Positions 1 to 14,600 are shown, counted from the stretch's first letter. The stretch: 64,000 bases of DNA from Litoditis marina (GCA_964036275.1 OZ038435.1:16085920-16149919), one strand, 5' to 3'. Program-made: numbers and translations. The notes: a model not told the origin generated them from the sequence alone.

Positions 1-94
1 AAAAGTTCGAGCATTTATAGAGTGTTTTTTAGTTAGCTGATAGTCTTCTATTGTTGAAACCTAACACATAATAGCACGTTACAAACTACTCTTA

Positions 95-420
95 AGTTTC
101 TCCTCTTTATCTCCTTTTATTCTCCCCTCTTCTTCACTCTTTATTCCCTTCTTTTCTCTCTTCTTCCTCTCTCTCTTTTCCCATCTCTTTCTCCTTTTTC
201 TTCTTCTCGGTTCTGTTTTCTCTTCTCCTCTCTCTCTTCTTCCTCCTTTTTCTCTTTTTCATTCCTCTTCTCTGTTTCCCCTCTCAAATTCTTCCTTCTC
301 TCTTTTCCTTCTCTTCTCTCTCTCTTCTTCCTTTCTCTTTTCCTCCTCTTTCTCTCTTCTTCCTCTCTCTTTTCCTCTTTTTTTTATCTATCCTCTCCCT
401 CTCTCTTTTTCCGTTCCTTG
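95..420. repeat. Pyrimidine-rich low-complexity tract
   Basis: About 325 bases are almost purely C and T on the + strand, with CTCTCT and TTCTTCC runs. It lies about 1 kb upstream of the cadherin start. Confidence 0.8.
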
Positions 421-1372
421 ACCTTGACGGCGGACCGCTATCTCTCCCCCTTTATGCCTTGTTTCTCACCACATTTATCTCCCAAGATATTCAACCACAG
501 TTAGTATTACAATTGTATTTCGAGGTATACTTAACTGTTTGTTTGTTTGTTTATGTTATTGTTTACCTGTATCACGAAAGTATATTCCTGCAACATTTAT
601 CTATAACAATAACCTAAATGTTAGGAACTTATCGTATAAGTTGCGAATGAGGTTCAGTTCATTGTTGTTCACCAAATATTTGTATTGGGCTCACGTGACG
701 TTCATGAGGATATGACGTGACCCCGTGTTTTTGAGATGCAAAAATAAATTGCTCAAATAATTTCAAATTACTGACATTACTTTAACTAATTTATTTTTTC
801 CAACTTTTTAGTCTCTCGAAATCTTGCTTGCTAAGTTATAGCTTCATCTTCAACCAGCAAATTTATAACATCATATCATTGTCCTCTTCATTTTCTAACA
901 ATTCTGAATGTTGTGCTCATAGATTTCATTTCCTTACTGTATCACCTTCTCTATTCTAACCATCTGTTAATTTGGATGGATGGCTGCTTATTAATAATTC
1001 AGTCATTATTCAACAATGCCCCTCCCTCCTATACATAAAATATAGGCTATAATTATGTAATTAATCAATCTTTCCCTAAATTGTGCCCATTTGATGATTA
1101 CATTTATTCTTTTGAAAATAAGAACAGTTTGGACACGGTTTTTTTGTTGGGGTTATCCTAACTCGGTTGTTGTTCAATGTTTGATCCGCATTCTCATAAT
1201 ATCTCTATCCTTTTGTCTGAAGTGAACCGGATGAACCTATGGATATATAGTTTGATTACGATCTATATGAACGAACTCTGAAAAAATATCTTACATCATC
1301 CTTTATATTATTGTTGTACGTTTTTGTTGAACTGTTGATCGAGATTATCCATCGCTGCAAATGTTTTGAACC

Positions 1373-1412
1373 CACTTTTTCAGAAGGTGCTATGATCTAC
1401 TCGACAACATAG
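1373..1412 (+). promoter_or_regulatory. Likely spliced-leader acceptor and short upstream ORF
   Basis: The sequence CCCACTTTTTCAG ends at 1383 with no matching upstream donor exon evident. It fits a nematode trans-splice acceptor giving a leader of about 45 bases. Within that leader ATG at 1392 opens a six-codon upstream ORF (MIYSTT, stop at 1410-1412) before the main start at 1429. Use of the acceptor is inferred, not shown. Confidence 0.45.
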
Positions 1413-1428
1413 CCACAACTATTGACAG

Positions 1429-3286
1429 ATGATTACTGTAGCTATAGTTTGCTTCTGTGTTCTTCTATTTTCTCCCGCTACGGGACTTTTATTCAAAGTA
1501 CCGGAAACAGTTCCCATCGGTCACGTGATAGGATACGTGGAGGGATCACCCAAAATAGCCACTGAACCGAGATATTTCGTTGTTTATGCGGACGAAACCA
1601 CAGAAAAGGTTGGTTGTTGTTGTTTGTTGTTGTTTATTTATTGTTCACTTTTGTCTACAAGAGACACTATCGAAAAGGGTGGTTTATCCAACTTGATTAT
1701 CGGTTTTGTTGTTTACTGTTGCGTAGTGATATGAGTTCATGAAAACATCAATAACTGCAATGAAACTGAAATCACTGGGAAGATTGGGAAAGTTAATACA
1801 TCTTATATGTGACTCTAAATTATGAGAAACGTAACCAAAAAGCATAGTTTGTTGTGTTCTGAGTATATTTAATTAATTTCAAGTTATTATCGCACATCAA
1901 CAAAGTCATGATACGAAAGTTGAAAATAACCCTGTAATACACTTCTAGCTGCCTGTTGAATTAGGCGGGTGCGTGAAATTATAGCATGTTGTCCGTGAAT
2001 TCTTTGTATTCGGTGTGGAGTTAACAAAATTGCAAATTGACCAACTTTATAGAAACACACTCAGCTCAGTTTTCACTATTCAATTCATCACAGCCGTTTG
2101 GCTTTCCCAAGCCCTTCCAAAACTTCGTACGAGTTATTGTAGACGTATAGTTTGTTGTCTGAATAGTTCGGTGAATCTTATCACTTTTCCTAATCTCCGA
2201 ATCTTTCCCAAATATTCCTTCATCTTTTCTTACCATGCGGGTCTTTGTAGCCCAATAGTCTGTTGTCTGTTCAGTCCTTGAGTTTGGTAAATCTTTACAC
2301 TTTTTCAAACATTCGTTCTTAACCTTTCCTAAAACTTTTTCGTTCATTCGGTAGACGAATAGTCTGTTGTCTGTTCAGTCCTTGAGTTCCTGCCTATTTC
2401 TTAGTATTCACTGACCTTCCTCTGACTCAGCGCCCCTAATTATAATGTGGAGAGGGTGAAAGAATCCGCCGCCACCGCTAAACGACGCATCGTAAAAGAC
2501 GGAAAACAGAGAAAAGTTTTGGATTATTTCGGATTTATGGTATTTTTAGTGACTTGAACTTCTTTATAACAACGTAGGAAAAAAAACCATCAAATCAGAA
2601 AAGTGATTCTGTACAGTTCCGTATCGACAGTTCGCAGCAAACAATTTCAAAGTAGCTTGAAGCGAAAAATAGTTCCGAAACTCTAAACACCCCCATTCAG
2701 TGTTTTTTTTTTACTGTAAGGTCTCTAAGTCGTCCTTAACAAGAAAGAGGTTGTGAGCGACCCATCCACCCCAAAATTGTTTTCTTCCTGTGCGGTCCAT
2801 CCCCAGCTCTCAAGGTGTTTCCTTTGCGGGTGGTCCTTTGTTTTCCATTAACAGCCGGCTGTCACCTTTTTGGTCGCAAATAACACATGTCATACAAGAC
2901 ACACGCGCGCAAGGTTACCGTAATTGCTAGCTTCTGCGGTGAGACCATAAATATCCATGATTAGGAAAGACTGAGATTCATTTGGTATGTAAAAACTCTC
3001 AAGGTTTCACTTACAGTTATTTTACACCGGTTGTGATACGGCTTTGTTCCATGAACAGTTTTACTTTGAAAAAATTGTGTTACCCTCTTATTATTCAGTT
3101 TCCTAACGCAAACCTATCGAAGAAAAAAACTCTTCGATTTTCATAGTCATTTGCTTTTATACTAGTGTTTTGACAACGGAACACTAGTTGACTTCTTCAA
3201 ATTAGCCATCTCTACGCTACTCGAAGGAAAGCAGATGAAGTGATTGAATTTGCACGAGTCAGAGTGCTCCATTTGGATATAAAGGG

Positions 3287-3355
<69 letters not shown>

Positions 3356-6300
3356 AGAGACAGACTGAAAGAATGCGGAAAGGAAAGATATATGAAAAGA
3401 TAGACAGAGCGAGAGAGAAAAAAAGAAGAAATCAAGGCATAATTTTATGTATTTTCCAGTATCTCCGAGTGGACGAGAAAAATGGAGAAATCCGTACCGT
3501 TCTCCCGTTGGATTTCGAGAAACAGCGTCATTTCGAGATTCTCGTCATTCCGATTGACGGCGGAGGAAACGGGATTCAGTGCACGGTGGACGTCGAGGAC
3601 GTCAACAACCACGCACCCAGATTCCCAGATGACGCCATCACGGTTGGTTCATAACAATAGTTCCGGATTTTGCTAAAATATGTGAAGTTATTGGAAAAAA
3701 CGGAACAAACTCTTGAATATGAGTGAGATTTGTTCTGCATCGTATGTTGTAAATGCGCATATGTTGGAGGAGTTCGTATTTTAAGTCGTACATTTTCTGT
3801 AAAGAACGAGTTACAGAAAAAGTGAATACAGTACTTCAGGTCGCAAAGAGTTTTTGCGAAATGATACTGAAAACATTGATCTTGTACATGAATTTAGTTA
3901 GCTACGATCAATGTTTCGAACCTTTCAAATACAAGCACCTGACCAGCTCGACAAAAGTTAAATTCATCAACAAGTCTCGAAATACTTCTGTTTCTTTGGA
4001 AACAAGTTCACGAAAATTTCAGGAGCAACAATTTATATTTCAGCTCGAAATCTCGGAGTTTGCCCGAATCGGCGCCGAATTCCCCCTGCCTTTGGCGAAA
4101 GACGAGGACGGACCAAAGTACAATGTACAGAAATATCGAATTGTACAGGGAAACGTCAACAATGTGTTCAAGGCTAGTATTTTAGTGAACTTTTTGAGCG
4201 GCTTGTATGGTTCTGATCTATAAGGGTAAAGAACAATCAAAATTTCTCAAAAATATTCACAACGTCAACTGAGTTTCTGAAACATATTCCTGTGCGTTTT
4301 CACAAGCGTGTGAGAGAGTGTGATCTTGATAAAATTTCGTTGTTAAAGAAGTACGATTATGTGGTCCAATCGCAACGGTTCAGTCCTTTAAACTGCAGTA
4401 CAATTTTCAATTGCATGAAGGACCGTTGACACGGGATTGGTCCACATAATCGTCATGCTTTGAGAATGTTTTGACATGTTTCCAATTTGATGCCAGATAT
4501 GTTTGCATGACATTGTAAATGTTAATTTCCAGATAGTTTCCCGTCGTCTGAGTGAAATTCTGTACGCAGACCTGGTTGTGAACGGACAGTTGGATCGGGA
4601 ATACAGGGACAAATACGAACTAGTAATCGACGCTGAGGATGGGGGAAAACCAGCCAAGTAAGACACTTCGAAACGAAACTGCCCCGGCAAGAGTGGGTGA
4701 CGATTAGGCTCAAAGGCATTAGGCTGTAACCTATAACTCAAGATTGAACATCAACAGTGAGTTCAAATTGTTACAATGGGTAGTTTATAAGAATGAACTA
4801 TATTTGTGAACGTTTGAAGAGAAAGAACACATACAGTTTATAATAATAGACATCCGCTCAATTGGTTTGAGCTTAATCGTCACCCACTCCCGGCAATCGG
4901 CACTAGGCTGTGACCGAATCGTCGTTGTTGTTTGATCTTGGGCACATTCACCAAAACGACGAAATAAAACTACAAACACAGCGATATATGTTAACATACA
5001 CCTATATACTGTTAGTCGATTGCAAATTCACGTAAAACATGTTAAACACAGAAGAGCTCAGAAACGTTCAATGACAAAGTGCACGATGCCTCATTAGAAT
5101 GCTTACTTCACGTGACTATTCATTCTACTTCTAGTATAGGTCTGCTTTGAAAGAAGCGTACTGTTGAGTCAAAATTGTAGTAACGCAAAAACATTGAGAA
5201 TCAGGATGATTTTGGAAGTTCTGGAATACAGGAAAAAGACGTCCATCACGCACTGTTTATAGTTTGCGGTTTTTCAGTTACTTTGCGAGCACGACTCAGA
5301 GATGAAAAATCTAAAACCGAGTTCATACACTGTTCTCACACACTAACTATCTACAGAATATTTTTCCGAATGTTTCGTACAAAATACCTAATTATAATTT
5401 GCAGAACGGGTCGTCTCAGAGTTCAAATCGCAATTTTGGATGCAAATGATAACCCACCAGTTTTCGCTAAACCGAGATATTCGATAAGGTGAGCATGGGA
5501 AACAAACCAATTAATTTTTCTTATCAAACCGTGTGTAACATGATTTACATCGCTCATTTAGTCTGTTTGATTCTCGAAGATTTCACCAACAGTACAGATT
5601 GAAATGACAATACACTTTATAACAGTCTTTTTGTTTATGTTTTCCGTCCTCTGTGAAATTTTCTTCAAACATTGATTCCAGTATTCCGCCTTCGACGTCG
5701 GTCGGAGCCAAGATTCTGACTCTGCGTGCATCTGACGGAGACACCGGAGACAATTCCAAGATCAGCTATCGACTACAAAAGGTATGTCTACGTATGCTGA
5801 AACACTCCGGCACATCTCGCCTCGCCTACTATTTTGGTTGTGTCCCTACACGATGACATGCGAAAGCGCGTAACGTATTCTTTAAACCATGCTCAGAATT
5901 ACTGTGGTGTGCAGATTGAGATGTTTGTTTTTCGGAGAGAGACAGTTTTGAACAAAAAACCAGTTCATTTTTCCACAGAATCCACAAAGCTGTTCACACT
6001 CACAATAACTTAAATTTTGCTAGCGCACCTTTTAGACGTTGCACATGTTTCTTCGAACATACGTAGTTCATCCTAATTGAGTATTGATGGGAAGTATTTC
6101 CGATATTGCTTTCCAAAAACCTGTTCTACTTTTCCCATACCATGAATCTCTAGAACGTAGTCCTGTGCCCAATTTCCGTGTAGTTTGAGTGCAATTTGGC
6201 GCAACAAGAATTAATGGCGCGGTACTTTGAAAACGACAGAGGAAACGTTCATTTATCTCTATTAGGAATCGGTTGTCGGATCAATTTATGAGCCATTTTG

Positions 6301-8676
6301 AGCGAAAAAAACTTAGTTTCCGAAAAGTGGAGAATAAGGGGACAAACTGATCAACGTTAGCTGTATTCAAGTGAAAAACAAGATTCTAACCGACTGTTTT
6401 CAGACACGTTCCAACTCGCTGGCCTTCTTTTCCCTCTCCTCTTCCGGCGTGCTCTCTACGACTGCGCATCTACTGCCGGGAGCGGTCCACGATCTCGTCG
6501 TGGCTGCTACTGATCACGGAAAACCGCCACTCGAGACGACGGCTTTTGTCTCGATCACAGTTCAGGGTCGGTTTCCAGTAGTTGACGCCGTGATGTTTGA
6601 TGGCAATTGAGATTAAAGATGAAACAAACTTTGAACACGAAACAGAGGATTAAGTTGGGATCAAGCATGATTACATTTTGACCTTTGTACTAGGCACAAC
6701 CATATCTCTAGTTAGCTCAAGCATACATTCTCCAGAAACTAAAGTATTCGCTCTATTGTCTGTGACTGATGCAGAATACGCACAACTGCTCTAGGTTCGT
6801 CGGTGGACTCGCCGACCTTTGACCTCATCTGGCTGACCGATTCCTCGACTGCTCATCTCCCGGAGAATTCGACCCTCGGCTCAATTGTCGCCAGAATTTC
6901 ACTCAATGAAAAACAGCAAAATAGGTGTCTATTTCGATGTTTTTGCAGGAATGAAGTTTATATGTACTTTTGAATTAGTTCACTCTTCTGAAGTTCGTTA
7001 TCCCCATTTTCTTCGATTTCAAAGTGAAAACAGTATCATGATGTTTCAATTTGTTTTGGTTTGAACTCGTTCTTTCTTAATGTGGAATTTTTCAATCTAC
7101 CATATTTCAGCCAAGTTCTTTTGTCGGGCTGTCCCTCGATTTGTATGCAACAAAGCGATTCTTCCAACGTCTATCTTCTCCTTATTTGTGGAATGTTCGA
7201 CCGTGAGACGACTTCTGAATATCATTTGAAGTTCACAATGAAACAAGGAGAAGAAATCATTTTGGAACATCCTGTACTCCTGACTATAGGTAGGGAGAAA
7301 CTGGTTTTGTATACAGAAATTTTTTGTGGATTATTTTCTTATTCGACACAACAATCGAGGTTTGAGATAGATAAAAAAACCATGTCAAATTAGCATGGTT
7401 GTTTTTCAAGATCAACCTTTCTGCTCGTTTCCGTAATTTATAGTTTTTGTATTAGTGTAATGACATTTGTTGATTGTACACTAACACAACTGGAGAGCAT
7501 ACATATCAAAATTGTGCAAAATGTAGTGCTCAAACTCGGTAGACTTCATTTCGAATGCCAGTTACAGTATAATACCCAGAATAACTCTTTTATTCGAAAT
7601 TGTAGTGCCCGAACTCGGTGTTACACTACATTTCTGAACATAACTGTTACAGTATCCTTTCGATAATCGTATTCATTCATACCTCATACTTACCGTAATC
7701 CAGGTGACGTGAACGACAACGCGCCCGTCTGGCCGCAGTCCAGCATGCATATTTCGTTGAATCGGAGCGGGGAGAACTTTATGAGTCTCACTGCGATCGA
7801 CCCTGATCAAGGAACCAATGGCAGGATCAGATACAGTATCCTCGACAGTGACGTCATATCGATTGATCCCGACACTGGGAGACTGATTGTCGCCGATGAG
7901 GTTGGTATTGATCTATACAAATTCTTCGCTGTCCAAATCAGGATTTTTTTTTCAGTTTGAGGTTACAGTGCATTATCCATGAATAATTAGATCAACAAGC
8001 AATGGAATTAAGAATAAAAACTTCATGAATGGATTTCAACAAAAAAATACTAGGGAAAACCTATTTTAGAAACATGAAATAGAAGGAATGGTTATGAGCA
8101 CCTATATCAAATTATTGTAGCGTAAAATGGCGCGTTAAAATTTTCTCGATTTAGTTCCCATTTTGCAATTTTGTTTGAGACATTTCAACTGACTAAGCAC
8201 TTTGTGAAGATGCTTGTAAATTCATCAAATCGAAATTCAGGTCGATTGTTCTACTGGAAACGACATCAAGTTTCGAATCCGTGCGCAGGATGGAGGAAAA
8301 CCACCACTCTTTTCTGAAACAACGGTCAGGCCTGTTTGATAAACTTTGCATATAAATTATCTGACTTTACTGTATGTTATATGTAGAATATACCCTAAAA
8401 ATTATCTAGACAATTACCTCTATACCACTTTTATAGCCACCATCTGATCAAAAAGATGTGAACGGCCAGAATTGTAATAACTATCCACAGTTCACGTTGT
8501 GGAATTTTACATGATTTCAAAAAGGTTCATGATAAGGTACATGATTCTCATAAATCATATTCATTTAGATAACAGCTGATTTGATCGACCCAAGCGCCCG
8601 TCCGCCTCAGTTCACGAAATCCTTTTATGAAGTCTTGGTGAAGGAAGACGCAGAGAAAGGAACTTGTCTACTCAAG
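1429..8676 (+). CDS. cdh-1: Cadherin exons 1-12: signal peptide, repeats 1-5
   Basis: Exons are 1429-1608, 3460-3642, 4044-4172, 4533-4657, 5405-5488, 5682-5781, 6404-6566, 6795-6924, 7111-7289, 7704-7900, 8241-8324 and 8569-8676, encoding residues 1-554. The start is the ATG at 1429, followed by a hydrophobic leader (MITVAIVCFCVLLFSPATG). Cadherin linkers close repeat 1 (DVNNHAP, exon 2), repeat 2 (DANDNPP, exon 5) and repeat 4 (DVNDNAP, exon 10). Repeats 3 and 5 end in degenerate linkers (SSVDSPTF, DPSARPPQF) without the calcium-binding Asp/Asn set. Exon 3 must end at 4172 before a GC donor to keep frame and join NVNNVFK to IVSRRL. Intron 1 (1609-3459) has a threefold local repeat and a GA tract. 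Introns 3 and 4 carry foldback elements. Confidence 0.88.
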
Positions 8677-11600
8677 GTACTTTCTTTGCGAAACACTTTC
8701 AGAAATAGAAGTTTGGTCGTCAGTAGCAAAAAATAAAAAAAATCAGTCTGAGATTGTCATTGGGTTGGCTGACGACTGAGGAAATGTGAGGAATTCGGCA
8801 GATAATTTGAGCTGGAACTTATAATTTGGGTGTTTAGTGTAAATTAGGTGAACATTTTTCAAGTTTCCCACATTCGGTTAACCGCCTATCACCGGCCATC
8901 TGGTCAATCTCTCACGGGTGTCATCCCACCTCGTCACGGGTTACTGTAACAGCGAATGACAGCTGTCACCGTGTACCTTGTTTGTTCTTCACAGTGTTTA
9001 CCTAGCTTGTGACACGGCAACCCTTGGAGCCAAGCAGTACCAGAAAAGGAATATAGGGCATGTGCAGAATATTAAAGAAAAATATCTTAAAGCAAAGTGT
9101 TATCATGGAAAGAATACTCTGTGTAAGAACTCGAATCCGTGCATTACTGGGGCACGGAAAGAATATTAGAAGAAAATATATTCCTGAACTATGTTCTCCG
9201 TGAACCACATTGAACTTTTGGATCGTGTTTAATGAAATTATAAAAGTTCTCACAACAGAACGAATATGTTTGTTTGAGATGAATTAAACCAATAAAACGT
9301 ATTTATTGGCATAAAACAACTAATGGCACGCTGATTCACACACGAAATTTGGCAACTTTTATAATCACGCTTGGATAGTAATGTTATGAATAAGCAACAG
9401 AAAACATGTTCAAATGGTAACAAGGTAAATGAGTTCTTTTTCTACTTTCTATTTTTACACTTCAAACCGTTGATTGTTTCACAACGTCAAAACTGAAAAA
9501 GAGTTACTTGATTTTTGGACAACTTCACTCTCAAACTAGCTCTACAGAACGAAATATCTATTTTTCTAAGTGGTTTTCTTTCTGGTGGCACTCGGTGTCC
9601 TAGTGGGTGGTCTTCCCTGAGCTGTACCAGTCCGATCTCGCGAGGCAGGTCGCGAGTTAGCACTGGGGGCACGACCTGAAATTTATTATCTTCATTAACT
9701 GACTAATATAATAAATATCAACACATAAGAATAACATTACTTGTTGTGTTGTTAATTGGAGAGATAATCTACAACTTTTGATGGCTAGATGCCTAGTAAA
9801 TGGGGGCTTCGTTCTTCTTTGAGCAGAGTAGTGGTGTTCAATTTGGAGGACGATATCCGATCTGCCAGAAAAAGTTTGACCTACCAGCTCTTCCAGCGCT
9901 TTTTTCTCGCGGCGCTGCAGGTGATTTGGCGTCGCGCGACACGGGGCGACTCCGGGTCGTTTTCTTAGCTGTGGCCGGTCTAAAAATAGAAATATTGAAA
10001 AACTATATTTTCTGTCTTCATACGCTGAGTGCTGTCATTTTGCATATTGAGCTTTTTATTGAGTTTTTGAAGCGTAAGTTTTCCAAATATTCCCAAATTC
10101 TGTAAACTCTGTTTCTGGAATTAAGCATCCATAGTCTATGAAAAATAGTACACACCAAAAAAATTTACAGTATGCCTTCGCTAATGAAATCTTATTAAAA
10201 TTAGATGAACAGTTAATGATTGGTCACGTTTCACGTAACTATCTAATTTACTCCTAGTAAATGTTATACGTGTACCTGGCAGCCGCTTCATCCATCAAAT
10301 CGAGTAAACCGGCTCCTTTTCCCTTCTTTTTCGCGGGCTTCTCAGTTTTGTCCAAATTCATCTACAATTTGTAGTTTGGCAAGATATTGACTACAAATTC
10401 TATACCGAGAATAGTAATTGTACTTTCTGATTAGATTCTCAGCTTTTTCTCGAAAACAACGATTAATCACCCAATTTCTAGCGTTTTCGTATCCCCCCGA
10501 GATTTGTGGCTGTGCCTATGATAGATTAGAGAGCCGCCATAGTTGAAGGATTCAATTTGTTGAGAAAGTGGAGGGAAAACGAGGTTTTTGGGACTAAAAT
10601 AACACCACATATTCAATATTAGTATAAAAAACTCATAATGTACCTCACCATGATAGTTATTTGAACAGTTTGAGAAGCAAAATTCGTTTGTAGATTTGTT
10701 TCGAAACAGTCACATATGTCATTTTCACAGTTGAAAAATTCTCATATTTCAATATGGGAATTGAGTAAATTCAGCTTATAGGCCAGAAAGATGAGAGATC
10801 AGGTAAGATTTTATAACTAGCCGTCACTCATATTTTTCACTGGGTTCTCAGTAGTTTTGAGAAAAAACCTTACACCTCAGCAAACTGTTTGAAAACGAGT
10901 TTCGTACCTCCTCAATAGCCGAATTGAGACTCTTCTTCTTCTTGTTCGCGTCTATTTTGGTCACGTTTCCGACGACTTTCGACGTTTCTGTCACGTACGT
11001 CGTCTCTTCTCCCTCGTCCTCGAACATGGAGAGATCCAGCTGGTCGTCCGATGCTGAACTGGCAATTTCATCAACCTTCGCCGAAAAGTCTACTATTATT
11101 TCCAATTCAAGTTGGAGACTTATTGATAGCGCGCCAACAGTCACGGATGGCTCTTTTGAAGAGCGAACACAGGCCTTTGCGAAACATTTTCCAAACCGAA
11201 ATACTAAAAGTACTGATCTGATGTTATGGAAAACCACGATGTCGAAATTTTCTTTTCCATTCTGCAGATTATTTGTAGTTCGTAACCTACCCTTTCCCTT
11301 CTTCTTCTTGGTGCCCCCGAAAAGGGTCTCCAACAACTTCATTTCGTCTCCGGCTGGAATTGCTTCCAGCTTACTCGTACCACCGCCACCTTTGATCTAA
11401 ACTTGCATTATTATAATATCCGCATTGTTTAGTTTGTGTTGTCTTTTTGATCTGCTATATAGTTGCACCCAGTTTGAGGAACAGGTGCTTCCACAGTAAA
11501 AATCGGGTTTTCCTTGTCCCACACTTACTTCGAAAGTGGGACTGGTCAAGATTATGTTTTTCATTTCCAAGCAATTGGAATGTTCGAACTTCAATATACA

Positions 11601-14600
11601 TTATTCAGCTTTTCTTACACCTAATCACGTTATATCGTTAGCGCACGTGACTTCCATGTGATTTCAAGTTACTATTTCATTATCTTCTAGTATATATCTC
11701 ATGTAGTACAAAATTAGCATTTTTCTGAGGTCTTTTTCAACTAACGTTACTTTCACGTGAGTTGCTGATTTCTTCCTACTTAGTATATAGTATAGTACTA
11801 TACGACATTTCCCCTCCGGTCTTCTTTAATTACTTTCCTCTGTACCTGCAACCCCTGCTGCCCTATTATGGCTAATGACTGGATATGGCCTAACCTGGCT
11901 CACAATCACCTTGATTTGTCTAGTCCCTCACGTGACTTTTACGTGAGTTCACTCTACTAATTTCTCCTTCCTCAGTATAGTATAGTACTATACGACATTT
12001 CTCAGTCTTCTTTAATTACTATTTCTGTGTACCTGCAACCCCTGCCCTATTATGTCTAATGACTGGATATGGCGCCTAATCTGGTCTCTCGGTAATCACC
12101 CCGAGGGCCTTATTATCAGTCGGTTGTCAGGGAGACCCCTTTCCATTTGGAGCCAACCAGCTTTTAATGAAATATCAAAATGCCATTCGAATACGGTAAC
12201 TCCAATTAGCGCTGTGTCTCGGGAATCTCAGAAATTGTGCCAGAATTAGGGTAAAAGGCAGATACCACGGTTTGGAGAGAATGAGAGATTTAGAGTTGTG
12301 AGAGTTATAAATGGGTCCTGTGAAGAGTTTCTAGTTTGGTTGGTTGTGAGTCGAATTGATTCAAGTATAACGTAAAGCAACCAAACAATCACGTGAAGAA
12401 CGTGAACTTTACTCCTATTACTTCACACGTATGACGTGAAAAGTCACTCCATTACCTGCATGCTAGCCACACCTAGTTTGTACATATTGGTCCCGAGAAG
12501 CGTTGATTTTTCCTCTCCGTCCAAATTGTAATTGTCCTGCAAATTTCAAATTTTTAAGAATTTTTTTGATAGAAGTAAAGTTAACTCTATTAAACGAATG
12601 CGAGAAGAGAACAGTAACTCTAGAGTCTAGAGATATGAAATCATTATGGGTTAATATGCACTCCTTTATCGAATGATAGCTGCGATTCCATGGAAAAGGG
12701 TAACTTAGTCATAAGTTTTATTCTCATTATTAGATTGGTAGATCATCATTATATATCATTTTGTTGCTTACCACGATCCTCAACGTGTCGTACTGCTTGT
12801 AGATGGGCCAATCTATCGTTTTCGACACTTTTCCATCCTCGAAATACTTTGTTTTACCTAAACAAAACAAGTTGATAATGCATGCTCCAATATCAATTTG
12901 AGAAATAAGTTTATATTCAAGACTTGTCGAGGGGCGGGTATTTCTTCTAAAGGATTTCGAATACTGTTGCCTTACTAACTTAAAAAAAACATTAAAATAA
13001 CGTTGAAGGTGCCCATCCTGAAACAGTTTCCGTACAGAACCTTTTTGCAATCGCTAGCTCTACTTCTAATTTACGGGCTTACGACGTGAAAAAACCATGA
13101 TGAACTTTTTCACACGTTCACGAGTTATAATTGGTGTCACACGTGTTCACGTGACTTCAAATTTAATTAGCACAGCCTTATACTAGTAGCTCAGAGTAGA
13201 GCGGGTGGATACTGTACTTATCCGTGGGAATCACTGTGTTTGTAGTTTGATTCCCCCTTACCTCGGTTGAAATCCGGAAAGTGTGCCGAGTATACGGATC
13301 AAACTACAACAAACTACAAAAGTTAGCTCTCACCAGGTGGCTCGTGGCCGTTAGCCAAGAAAATAGGTTCGTCTTCGGGGAAAATAATGAAAGATCCATC
13401 CTCTAACTGTCTGTTCTCTCTGATCATTAGAGACACCTTCACACTGCAATCCTGCAACTTGTTGATTGCTGTTTTGCCACGGATCTTCATGGTACCAGTT
13501 GGGTATGGCGTTAGATTTTCTCAGAAAAACGTTATTTAACAGTATTTCACCTATTGTAACTTTGCAAGTGTTCACGAGGCTGCCCACCTCATGTTCACAC
13601 GTGTGATTATTGTAATAGAGATTCAAAACTATCATTTAACACGTCATTGGTTATCTGGAGCATATTTGGCAAACTTCACTAGTTAAGAGACCGCTCACCT
13701 TCCAATACCGTTAATAACAGACTTTTTATGCCGAACATCACAGTTATCTCTCTCACAATTCCTTTTAGAATGATATATACGCTATTTTCCACGATAACGA
13801 CTAACTTAAAATCGAAATCAGTACTCAGTCTCTATTTTTCCTAGTTTCTCACCTGAAAAAATAGAAGAAGTTGTTGTTTGATCAGAAGCCATTCCCAATC
13901 GGCCACTGGGCGGTAGAGGGACATCAACTGATAAAATATCAAAATCAATCAAAATTTACAGTCATCGCCCAGTTAAAGGCAGCAGGCTACTGTAAAACGA
14001 GATTAATGCTGTGTACAACTGGTTTGTTTCGTAGTCCGAATATCTGAATAGCTTTGACTTGAGTTTCACATGAAACAGTGACTTATCAAACTTGTTTCAA
14101 ATGTTTTACATGACGACAACAACAACACCATCATAGTTGCTAACATCTCCTAATTTTTAGTTTACAAGTAAGTTCAGAGTTTTAAGATATTTCATTGTGG
14201 AACGGTATTCGTCACGATGCCAGCTGGCAATAGACCAGCTAATGTTGCCAGATCGAACAATTAGCTAGCTCATTGCCAACCAGAAAGGGACTGTGAGAAT
14301 GGGAGAGAGAGAGGGGGGAGAGAGGGAGAGAGGGAGAGAGAAAGGGAGGGGGAGATAAAGAGAGAGGGAGAGAGAGAGATTCGGAGGGATAACAATAGAG
14401 AGAGAGAAAGAGAGATGGATAGAAGTGAAGAACGACCAACCAACCTTCGCATGAACTCCGTCCAGCTGTTTCAAGCAGTCTTCGTCGCCGGCGACAACTT
14501 CTCGAATTCCCGCCAAATGATTGCAAGCGACAGTCAGAATCTGAACTAGTTCACTCCCTGATTGACCTGTAGTGGTTTCTGTTCCTCTCTCTCTTTACGT

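Larger units (their letters stand above)
1..1428. other. Upstream region of the cadherin gene, no gene seen
   Basis: I see no coding region here. The stretch contains a long pyrimidine-rich tract (about 95-420) and AT-rich sequence that probably includes the cadherin promoter. No motif stands out enough to call. Confidence 0.6.

Noticed and set aside
10924..11400. Open frame of 158 codons on the + strand
   Set aside because: It is antisense to OSCP1 exons 9 and 10, shows no domain, and is explained by the codon bias of the real gene on the other strand.
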